Shown piece after piece: positions 1 through 5,815 of a DNA stretch of 10,102 nt. The stretch comes from an uncultured Spartobacteria bacterium (GTDB taxonomy: Bacteria > Verrucomicrobiota > Verrucomicrobiia > Chthoniobacterales > Terrimicrobiaceae). The notes under the pieces are model-generated. The model ran no database searches. It saw nothing but the letters and a program-made list of their open reading frames with translations, and was not told the DNA's origin. The stretch covers positions 1-10,102 of the forward strand of contig CALCJD010000114.1 in assembly GCA_937960895.1 (NCBI GenBank), given 5' to 3'. Position numbers and translations under genes: made by a program. Every line of letters begins with the position of its first letter. The first letter of the stretch is position 1.

Positions 1-2
1 GG

Positions 3-272
3 GGCTGGGGCGCCCCGGTGGTCGGGGTCCGGGTCGTGTCACCCGCTCCGGTGGTGACCACAACCTATGTGACAACTCCCGCCCCGAAGGTTCGCAGCTC
101 CCTGGTGACCGCCGCCCAGCAGGAACTGGCCGCCTTGGGGTATTACGGAGGATCCGTCGACGGCATCTTTGGCCCGCAAACCAGCGCCGCGTTGCAGCGC
201 TACCAGCGGGACTACGGGCTGCCGTCCACCGGACGGCTGGATCGGGCCACCCGCGACAGTCTCGGGTTGTGA
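3..272 (+). CDS. Peptidoglycan-binding-domain protein, C-terminal end (5' partial)
   Basis: The reading frame is open from the first bases of the window (codons in phase with base 3), so only the last 89 residues are visible and the true start lies upstream. The first ~28 residues are a low-complexity Val/Pro/Thr linker. The rest is a PG_binding_1 repeat: a helix (VTAAQQELAALGYY), then the signature GGSVDGIFGPQTSAALQRYQ, then a closing segment with GLPSTGRLDRATRDSLGL. In this family the three-helix domain binds cell-wall peptidoglycan and is usually joined to a catalytic or anchoring domain, which would lie outside the window. The gene ends in TGA one base before the stop of the convergent chorismate mutase gene. 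What the missing N-terminal part does cannot be told from here. Confidence 0.85.
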   Translation, partial: GWGAPVVGVRVVSPAPVVTTTYVTTPAPKVRSSLVTAAQQELAALGYYGGSVDGIFGPQTSAALQRYQRDYGLPSTGRLDRATRDSLGL

Positions 273-273
273 A

Positions 274-825
274 TCACGGCAGCGGCGCCACGGCGGCTCC
301 GGCGACGAACGGGGAGAATCCCCACTCGCGAAGCACGCCGTAAACAAACCGTCCCGTGCCGGGCCGCGGCGGAACCCGGAGTGCTTCGAGCATCTGGCGA
401 TTGATCCCATCCAGTTCCGGGCGGATGTGGGTTTTGAGATCCTGCGGAGGATAAGCCGGCAGCGTGCCGCCGCGTTTCCACGAGGCGATCAGGCGCTCCT
501 GTTCCTTCCGGGAGGCCCGCATCTGGGCGGCAAAAAACTTTCCGACGGTCCGGGCCGACAATCCGCTCCCCTCACCCAGCCGGACCACCTCCGCAAGGAT
601 TTCGGCCTCCCGCCGATCATCCCGCACGGGCCGGTTGTCCAAAAATTTCACCCAGGCCACCCGTCGGCTCACCTCGAGGCGCCGGGCCATGGCGTCGGCC
701 AGGCGGGACTCGGACGGCGTCGGCGAAAATCCCTGCCGGGCCGCCGGATGAACGCAGCCGGCCAGCAGACCGGCCACCACAAAAAGAATGAAGGCGGGGA
801 AGGCCCGTCGCGGAATCCGGTTCAT
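274..825 (-). CDS. aroQ: Exported lipoprotein chorismate mutase, AroQ gamma class
   Basis: The product has 183 residues. An N-terminal hydrophobic segment (about 10-22) ends in a lipobox LAGC with Cys24, so it is predicted to be exported and lipid-anchored. Residues ~40-150 resemble the secreted gamma class of AroQ chorismate mutases (e.g. M. tuberculosis Rv1885c): RRLEVSRRVAWVK, then RREAEIL, then FFAAQMRAS, then a Trp, then ELDGINRQML. Candidate ligand-binding residues by eye alignment are Arg49, Lys60, Arg72, Ser105, Gln109 and Arg135, at positions matching Arg49/Lys60/Arg72/Thr105/Glu109/Arg134 of the mycobacterial enzyme. The family converts chorismate to prephenate, here presumably outside the inner membrane. 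The start is the ATG overlapping the terC stop (ATGA), with AAGGA just upstream; this start also gives the clean lipoprotein signal. Class assignment is fairly secure; that it is active is inferred. The physiological purpose of exported chorismate mutases is not settled. Confidence 0.78.
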   Translation of the reverse strand: MNRIPRRAFPAFILFVVAGLLAGCVHPAARQGFSPTPSESRLADAMARRLEVSRRVAWVKFLDNRPVRDDRREAEILAEVVRLGEGSGLSARTVGKFFAAQMRASRKEQERLIASWKRGGTLPAYPPQDLKTHIRPELDGINRQMLEALRVPPRPGTGRFVYGVLREWGFSPFVAGAAVAPLP

Positions 826-1769
826 TTGTCCTTGTTCTTTTCCTTGATCAGCAGGGAGGCGATGACCGCCGCCGCCAGCATCGCGACCACCACCACCAAA
901 GACGTCTCCGTCTGGATCGCATACGGCGTGTGCGAGAGGATCATCTTGGTGCCGATGAACACGAGGATGGCGGAAAGCCCGTAATGGAGGAAACGGAAGA
1001 GCTTGAGAATGCCCGCGAGGGCGAAATACAGCGCCCGAAGGCCCAGGATGGCAAAGATGTTTGAGGTGAAAACGATGAACCGATCCTGCGTGATGGCCAC
1101 CACCGCCGGGATGGAGTCCACGGCAAAGATCAGATCGCTCGTTTCGATGGCGACGAGCACCACCGCCAGCGGCGTGGCAAAACGGCGGCCGTTGAGGACC
1201 ACGGAAAATTTCTGTCCGTGAAATTCCCGCGTCACCGGAACAAAGCGGCGGAAGAGTTTCAGGAGAAAATTGTTGGAGGGATCGACCTCCTCCTTGTCGT
1301 CCACGATCATCTTGATGCCGCCATAAATGAGGATCGCGGCAAAGATGTAGATGACCCACCAGAAATGATGGAGCAGCGCCGTGGCGGCAAAGATCATCAG
1401 CGCGCGCATGATCAGCGCCCCCAGGATGCCCCAGAAGAGCACCCGATGCTGGTAGGCCGCCGGCACGCGGAAATAACCGAAAATCAGCGCAAAAACGAAC
1501 ACATTGTCCACGCTGAGCGCGATCTCGACGATGTAGCCGGTGAGAAATTCGATTCCCGCCTTGCGGCTCAGCTCCGGCGTGTCGTATCCGCCGATCCACC
1601 CGAGGTAGATGCCCAGACAGAACAACAGGGCGAGAAAGACGCGAAACGCCGTCGATTGCAGCGCCTCGGCAAGTTTCACTTCATGGGCCTGACGCTGAAA
1701 AAGCCCGAGATCCATGGCGAGCAGCACCGCCACCACGCCCAAAAACATCGCCCACCAGTACCATTCCAT
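822..1769 (-). CDS. TerC/Alx-family inner-membrane protein
   Basis: The product has 315 residues, close to the length of Alx-type TerC proteins. It is very hydrophobic, with about eight or nine membrane segments. Both acidic motifs of the TerC family are intact: EIALSVDN at 82-89 and ETSDLIFAVDS at 209-219, which in the family are the membrane-embedded residues linked to metal binding. Other TerC-like stretches are DLGLF near 20-24 and GLRALYF near 243-249. Characterised relatives act in manganese export or homeostasis (Alx, MntP-independent) or tellurite resistance, and some are proposed to load metal onto exported enzymes; which applies here is not visible. The ATG at 1769 has no good ribosome-binding site. 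A second in-frame ATG at residue 8 is possible but would shorten the first membrane segment. The stop overlaps the start of the exported chorismate mutase by four bases, so the two are very likely co-transcribed and translationally coupled. Confidence 0.93.
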   Translation of the reverse strand: MEWYWWAMFLGVVAVLLAMDLGLFQRQAHEVKLAEALQSTAFRVFLALLFCLGIYLGWIGGYDTPELSRKAGIEFLTGYIVEIALSVDNVFVFALIFGYFRVPAAYQHRVLFWGILGALIMRALMIFAATALLHHFWWVIYIFAAILIYGGIKMIVDDKEEVDPSNNFLLKLFRRFVPVTREFHGQKFSVVLNGRRFATPLAVVLVAIETSDLIFAVDSIPAVVAITQDRFIVFTSNIFAILGLRALYFALAGILKLFRFLHYGLSAILVFIGTKMILSHTPYAIQTETSLVVVVAMLAAAVIASLLIKEKNKDK

Positions 1770-1890
1770 AAGCCGGCGTCAGCAGATCCCCCCGCAGAAA
1801 TTCCCTCCCCGGCGCACCGGGCGGGCGGCGCGGGAAAACGTCGCGGACCGCGGGTTGATCTCGGAAAAGAGGAGGATTGTGGAGCGTCCA

Positions 1891-1920
1891 ATCATGGGGC
1901 GGGTCGTTTTCCTATGCCAA
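1891..1920 (-). promoter_or_regulatory. Possible sigma-70-type promoter for terC
   Basis: Read on the minus strand, TTGGCA (1920-1915, five of six matches to TTGACA) is followed after 18 bases by CATGAT (1896-1891, four of six matches to TATAAT). It lies in the only gap before terC and points the right way. In GC-rich DNA such matches occur by chance, and the spacer is one base over the optimum, so this is tentative. Confidence 0.3.
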
Positions 1921-1991
1921 CCCACCCGGAAAGGCAAGGAAGGCGTTCCGGTTTGTCCCCCCGGGAAAGGCGACCGGACCGCGGTGCCCGT

Positions 1992-2015
1992 GCGGATTGC
2001 GGCGCCGCTTTCCGC
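1992..2015. other. GC-rich inverted repeat in the mlaD-terC gap
   Basis: Outer arms GCGGA and TCCGC flank a perfect 10-base palindrome GCGGCGCCGC, separated on each side by TT. The transcript could form a strong stem in either direction. There is no following U-run, so a role as terminator, operator or nothing at all cannot be separated. Confidence 0.35.
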
Positions 2016-2025
2016 CTCCCCCCGC

Positions 2026-2046
2026 GCGGGATTCCACAATTCCCGC
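2026..2046 (-). terminator. Hairpin immediately after mlaD, candidate terminator
   Basis: Starting at the base after the mlaD TAG stop, the minus strand reads GCGGGA, nine loop bases, then TCCCGC, a perfect 6-bp GC-rich stem. No U-tract follows (the next bases are G-rich), so it would be a non-canonical or Rho-assisted terminator, or a 3'-end stabilising stem. Its position at the end of the mla operon favours one of these. Confidence 0.4.
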
Positions 2047-3075
2047 CTACCTTCTTTTCGGCCGGGGCGTGGGGGTGGGCTTGGGTTTCGGCGGACTGCC
2101 CCAGATCAGGACGGACGGCCGCTGCTTCACCGCGGCGCTGGCCGCCTCGAGATTGGCGGCGGTCACGGACAGATCCTTGATGATGGACTGGATTTCGCCG
2201 GGGTTGACCCGGGTCGCCGATTCGAGGTTGCGGAGAATTCTCTGCAGATCGGCATTGGATTTCTCGAGTCCGGCGAACAGTTCATGCGCGTCGCTGCTGA
2301 GCTCGGCAATGCGGGCATCGGCCACCGCCTGCTTCAGGCTGGCAATGAGACTCTGCAAATCCTCGCTCACCTTCTGCAGGTTGGCGCCCTCCACCGCCGC
2401 CCGGACGTTGGTGATGAGCTCCTGCAGGTCCGTGCTGATCTTCTCCAGATCGGCGCCGGTCACCGCCTTGTTCAGGTTGGTGAGCAGGGTGTTGAGCCCG
2501 CCCTGCATTTCGCCGAGGTTGAGATTTTTCATCTCGGTCATGATCGAATTGACCGAGTCGAGAATGTTGGTGAGCTGCCCCGGAGCCGACGGGATGTAAT
2601 AATGCTTGGGCTGCCAGTTGAAGGTCAGCACGGGGAACTGGTTGGGATCCTTGAGGTAGTTGAGCTCGATGTAATTCATCCCCGTGATCCCCAGCGGCTC
2701 GATGCGCGCCCGGAGCCCCTGTTCGACGTTCTTTTTGATCAGCTCCTTGAGATCCTGCGTGAACATGCCAGGGAAAATCTCCTTGTCGATTTCCATGAGG
2801 ATCACGACGTAGCTGTGCCGGTTGACCTGATCCAGGGGACCGTAGTCGTTGAAGCTGAAACTGATCTGGCTCACCTTGCCGATCAGCACGCCACGGTACT
2901 TGACCGGACTGCCCACGTCGATGCCCTGCACGGACCCGTCGAGGTAGGTTTCGAAATAAATGCGCGGACGGAAAATCTGCCCCGCCCCAAAGGCGATGAG
3001 GCCGCCGGCCAGAATGGCCAGCCCGATCACAATGAAGAGGCCGATGGCAAAATAGTTGGGCTTGGACGCGTTCAT
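2047..3075 (-). CDS. mlaD: MCE-domain protein, MlaD-like periplasmic subunit of an Mla lipid transporter
   Basis: The product has 342 residues. A single N-terminal membrane anchor (about 8-31) is followed by an MCE domain (about 38-142) with the family pattern GIDVGSPVKYRGVLIGKV at 51-68 and GITGMNYIEL at 129-138. Residues ~165-318 form a long heptad-like helical region (repeated DLQ and LxxL patterns), typical of MCE proteins longer than E. coli MlaD (about 183 residues). The end is a basic proline tail (PKPKPTPTPRPKRR, 329-342). In the Mla system MlaD forms a hexameric ring on the permease and guides phospholipid across the periplasmic side; the helical region may lengthen that channel. The ATG overlaps the mlaF stop as ATGA, indicating coupling. 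No mlaC homologue follows within the window. Confidence 0.92.
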   Translation of the reverse strand: MNASKPNYFAIGLFIVIGLAILAGGLIAFGAGQIFRPRIYFETYLDGSVQGIDVGSPVKYRGVLIGKVSQISFSFNDYGPLDQVNRHSYVVILMEIDKEIFPGMFTQDLKELIKKNVEQGLRARIEPLGITGMNYIELNYLKDPNQFPVLTFNWQPKHYYIPSAPGQLTNILDSVNSIMTEMKNLNLGEMQGGLNTLLTNLNKAVTGADLEKISTDLQELITNVRAAVEGANLQKVSEDLQSLIASLKQAVADARIAELSSDAHELFAGLEKSNADLQRILRNLESATRVNPGEIQSIIKDLSVTAANLEAASAAVKQRPSVLIWGSPPKPKPTPTPRPKRR

Positions 3076-3827
3076 TCGGTTTCCCGGTGGAAAAATTTCC
3101 GGACGAAGTCATTGGTCGAATGATCGCGCAGTTCCCGCGGCGAGCCTTCGGCAATGATTCCTTTGGTTTGTTTGTCGAGCATGATGACGCGATCCGCCAC
3201 CGCATAGATACTGGCCAGTTCGTGGGTGACAATGACAAAGGTCACCCCGAGGGTGTCGCGCAGGCGGAGAATGAGGGCGTCAAGTTCGGCGGAGGTGATG
3301 GGATCGAGACCGGCGGAGGGTTCGTCCAGGAAGAGGATGGCCGGGTCCAGCGCCATGGCCCGGGCGATGGCGGCCCGCTTTTGCATTCCGCCGCTCACCT
3401 CGGACGGCAGGTGATCCGTGTAGTCGGCCAGACCGACCAGTTCGAGTTTGGTCCAGGCCACGATTTCCCGCGCGTCACGCGGCAGGTCGGTCCATTCCTC
3501 AAGCGGAAGCTGGACGTTTTCGCTGAGCGTCATGGATCCGAACAGGGCGCCGCTCTGATACGAGACGCCGAAGCGCCGCAGAATGCGCTGGCGGTCCTCG
3601 CCGTCCGCGGCGGCCAGATCCTCCCCGTCGATCAACACCTGGCCCGACGACGGCGGGTAAAGTCCGATGAGGTGTTTGAGGAGCGTGCTCTTGCCGCATC
3701 CCGATCCGCCCAGGATCACGAACACCTCCCCCCGGTTCACGTCGAAGGAAATGTCCCGCAGGATCACCGCGTCGCCGTACGCCGCGGTGAGGTTTTTTAC
3801 GGAAATGATCGGGTTGTCCGCCATCAT
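3072..3827 (-). CDS. mlaF: ABC transporter ATP-binding subunit, MlaF-like
   Basis: The product has 251 residues with a complete ABC ATPase set: Walker A GGSGCGKST (40-48), Q-loop Gln91, signature SGGMQKR (145-151), Walker B ILFLDEP (164-170), D-loop GLDP (173-176) and switch His202. The SGGMQKR form of the signature, rather than the commoner SGGQQ, is characteristic of the Mla/MCE-associated ATPases. It would sit on the cytoplasmic face of MlaE and drive lipid transport by ATP hydrolysis. The ATG at 3827 shares its first base with the mlaE stop (TAATG). The next codon is also ATG (3824) and is an equally valid start, giving 250 residues. Neither has a clear ribosome-binding site, consistent with translational coupling to mlaE. 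Confidence 0.95.
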   Translation of the reverse strand: MMADNPIISVKNLTAAYGDAVILRDISFDVNRGEVFVILGGSGCGKSTLLKHLIGLYPPSSGQVLIDGEDLAAADGEDRQRILRRFGVSYQSGALFGSMTLSENVQLPLEEWTDLPRDAREIVAWTKLELVGLADYTDHLPSEVSGGMQKRAAIARAMALDPAILFLDEPSAGLDPITSAELDALILRLRDTLGVTFVIVTHELASIYAVADRVIMLDKQTKGIIAEGSPRELRDHSTNDFVRKFFHRETE

Positions 3828-4918
3828 TAGAAGCCGATCGCGTAATACACCACCGCAAACACCGCATCGACCACCACGATGAAGAAGATACCGCTGACCA
3901 CGGAACGGGTGGTCGACACGCCGACCGCCGTGGCGCCGGACTTGGTCTGCAAGCCGCGCAAGCAGCCGATGCCGGCCACCAGCGCGCCGAAGACAAAGGC
4001 CTTGATGATGCCGGCCATGACGTCTTTGACGCCGACCGCCCCGGTCAGTTGATGCCACAGCGTGACGGGCGGAAACCCGTGCAGGAGCATGACAAACAGG
4101 CCCCCGGCAACCCCCATGAGATCCGCATACACGGTCAGCACCGGCGTCAGAAGGATGCCGGCCAGCACGCGGGGCGCGGCGAGAAAGCGCACCGGATCCA
4201 GGCCCATGGTGGTGAGCGCGTTGATCTCCTCGTTCACCTTCATGGTGCCGATCTCGGCGGCAAAGGCGGAACCGCTGCGCCCCGCCAGCACGATGGCCGT
4301 CATGATCGGCCCCAGTTCCCGCAGCATGGCCAGCGCCACCAGATTGACGACAAAAAGATCGACCCCGAACTGGCGCAGCGGCGGCGCGGCCTGGAAGGCC
4401 ATGATCAGGCCGGTGAGAAAGGAAATCAGACTGACCACAACCAGCGCCTGCACGCCGGCCTTTTCAAAGGTGAGCCACATGTCACCCCAACGCATGGCGC
4501 GGGGGATCCTGAACATCCCCAGAAACGTGAGCGCCATGCGCCCGAGAAAGGTGATTTGCTCCTGAAAATCCCGGATGAGGTCAAAGGCGGTCCGGCCGAG
4601 CCATTCCAGGGCGGGGGGATCGGAGGCGGCCCGTGCGTGCGTGGTCCGCCGGGCTCCGGCAAACACCTCGAGCAGGCGCGCCGTGTCCGCATTTTGGCCC
4701 GAGATGGTCGCCCCCCGGCTCTGCAGTTCCCAGAGCAGGGCCACGCCCGTGCCGTCACAATATTCGACCTCGGACGCATCGACCGTGGATCCCTGTCCCA
4801 CGGACGCCAGGGCCTCGGTCCAGATCTGCGCCACGGTGGCCGCCTCGAGACGTCCCGACAGCTTCAATCGCGCGCGGCCGGGTTCCCCGTCCACTTCGAG
4901 AAGGCGCCTGTCTGTCAT
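3827..4918 (-). CDS. mlaE: MlaE-family lipid transporter permease with N-terminal STAS (MlaB-like) domain
   Basis: The product has 363 residues against about 260 for E. coli MlaE. The extra ~100 N-terminal residues look like a STAS domain: a beta-strand-rich start (ARLKLSGRLEAATV, 16-29), then VDASEVEYCDGTGVALLWEL (46-65), with the DGTG loop where MlaB has its conserved Thr. The permease part (~115-363) carries the family hallmark RELGPIMTAIVLAGRSGSAF (200-219) and AEIGTMKVNEEINAL (221-235), with about five or six hydrophobic helices. In proteobacteria MlaB is a separate STAS protein that binds MlaF and controls its activity; here that function is probably built into the permease. Such fusions are known in other phyla. 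It is the first gene of the overlapping mlaE-mlaF-mlaD set. The ATG has only a weak AGG about 10 bases upstream. A 67-base gap separates it from the upstream PAP2 gene. Confidence 0.93.
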   Translation of the reverse strand: MTDRRLLEVDGEPGRARLKLSGRLEAATVAQIWTEALASVGQGSTVDASEVEYCDGTGVALLWELQSRGATISGQNADTARLLEVFAGARRTTHARAASDPPALEWLGRTAFDLIRDFQEQITFLGRMALTFLGMFRIPRAMRWGDMWLTFEKAGVQALVVVSLISFLTGLIMAFQAAPPLRQFGVDLFVVNLVALAMLRELGPIMTAIVLAGRSGSAFAAEIGTMKVNEEINALTTMGLDPVRFLAAPRVLAGILLTPVLTVYADLMGVAGGLFVMLLHGFPPVTLWHQLTGAVGVKDVMAGIIKAFVFGALVAGIGCLRGLQTKSGATAVGVSTTRSVVSGIFFIVVVDAVFAVVYYAIGF

Positions 4919-4985
4919 GGCCGGTAACCTATGGCATCTTTGCCGGTCGCGTCGAGACCGCGCGGAGGCATGGCCGAAGGACTTT

Positions 4986-5699
4986 TCATTCCGGCCGCGC
5001 CGCGGTCCGCCCCTTCGTCAGGCGCCGCCTCACCCACTGGCGGACCTGCAGGGCAAAACGATCGCCGTTTTTTTCCACCCACCGCCAGGTGAACCAGGCG
5101 ACGACGAGAGAAAGGAGGATGGAGACGACCACATCCGAGGGATGGTGGACTCCCATGATGATGCTCGACCAGCCGACCAGCCCGGCGAGCAGGAGTGCGC
5201 CGATCCCGAGCCAGGGACGGGCGAAAACAATCACCCAGGCCAGCCCGAACGCCGTTGCGGTGTGACCGGACGGAAACGAATTGTAGGCGCGGTCGCCGAT
5301 GGTGGTGCGTCCATCCTTCCACGGACCGTAGAACCCCTGCTCGATCTGCGGCCCCGCATTCGGCCGGGTGCGTCCGGTGGTGAGCCGGGAGGCATTCGCC
5401 ACGAGGCCCGACAGGGTGGAGGCCACCATCGCGGCGGCCACGATCCGCTGCCAGTCGCGATTGTGCAGCTTCCAGGCCACCAGCAGGCCGACACCCGAAT
5501 AAAGCATCAGCCACGGCCAGTCGCCGTAAACACGCACGGCGGCGTGAAATTTGCGCTCGTCGGATTTTTTCCAGTGCTTGCCCTGGGATTTCACCACGGC
5601 CTCGCGGACCGGACCGTCCAGGCGAAAGGCGGTTCCAACCGCCCCCGCGGAGAAGGCGAACAGCAAAATCAAAAACAGCGATACCCGGATGTTCTTCAA
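4986..5699 (-). CDS. PAP2-superfamily membrane phosphatase
   Basis: The product has 237 residues, with a hydrophobic N-terminus and about five further membrane segments. Members remove phosphate from lipids such as phosphatidic acid, phosphatidylglycerol phosphate or undecaprenyl pyrophosphate; the substrate cannot be told here. The three PAP2 motifs are recognisable: RLTTGRTRP (105-113) for KX6RP, PSGH (143-146) and SSIIMGVHHPSD (178-189) for SRX5HX3D. Two phosphate-binding positions are changed: the motif-1 Lys is Arg105 and the motif-3 Arg is Ser179. His146, His185 and Asp189, the catalytic core, are kept. The only start that fits is TTG at 5699, because an in-frame TAG lies five codons upstream with no ATG or GTG between. 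It precedes mlaE by 67 bases on the same strand and may be co-transcribed with the mla genes, which would place lipid-phosphate turnover next to lipid transport. Confidence 0.87.
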   Translation of the reverse strand: MKNIRVSLFLILLFAFSAGAVGTAFRLDGPVREAVVKSQGKHWKKSDERKFHAAVRVYGDWPWLMLYSGVGLLVAWKLHNRDWQRIVAAAMVASTLSGLVANASRLTTGRTRPNAGPQIEQGFYGPWKDGRTTIGDRAYNSFPSGHTATAFGLAWVIVFARPWLGIGALLLAGLVGWSSIIMGVHHPSDVVVSILLSLVVAWFTWRWVEKNGDRFALQVRQWVRRRLTKGRTAARPE

Positions 5700-5815
5700 C
5701 GGCGCAGATACCTAAACCCGACCGCATTGGGACGCCAGTGTTTCCTGAGGGGAATTTCCCTCCCGCCCGAGTGGAGGTCCCTGTTGCGGTGGCGGAACGA
5801 ATCCGGTAGGCTGGC

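Larger units (their letters stand above)
1770..2046. other. Longest intergenic gap (mlaD to terC)
   Basis: These 277 bases contain no convincing coding frame. They hold a hairpin directly after the mlaD stop (2026-2046), a second GC-rich dyad (1992-2015), and a possible minus-strand promoter (1891-1920) that would leave a terC leader of roughly 115 nucleotides. The leader is G/C-rich with runs of G. I looked for the conserved core of the yybP-ykoY manganese riboswitch, which often precedes TerC/Alx genes, and did not find it by eye. Confidence 0.6.

Noticed and set aside
1770..1890. yybP-ykoY-type manganese riboswitch before terC
   Set aside because: The conserved loop sequences could not be found by eye; only G-rich stretches are present. 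A covariance search would be needed to reopen this.
1714..3123. Long plus-strand open frame (469 codons) opposite mlaD and the terC gap
   Set aside because: It is antisense to the clear MCE-domain gene and its product has no recognisable domain. Long antisense frames are expected in GC-rich genes.
5747..5762. Imperfect dyad GAGGGGAATTTCCCTC in the PAP2-CAP divergent region, as an operator
   Set aside because: It is short, imperfect and single, with no known regulator family matching it.
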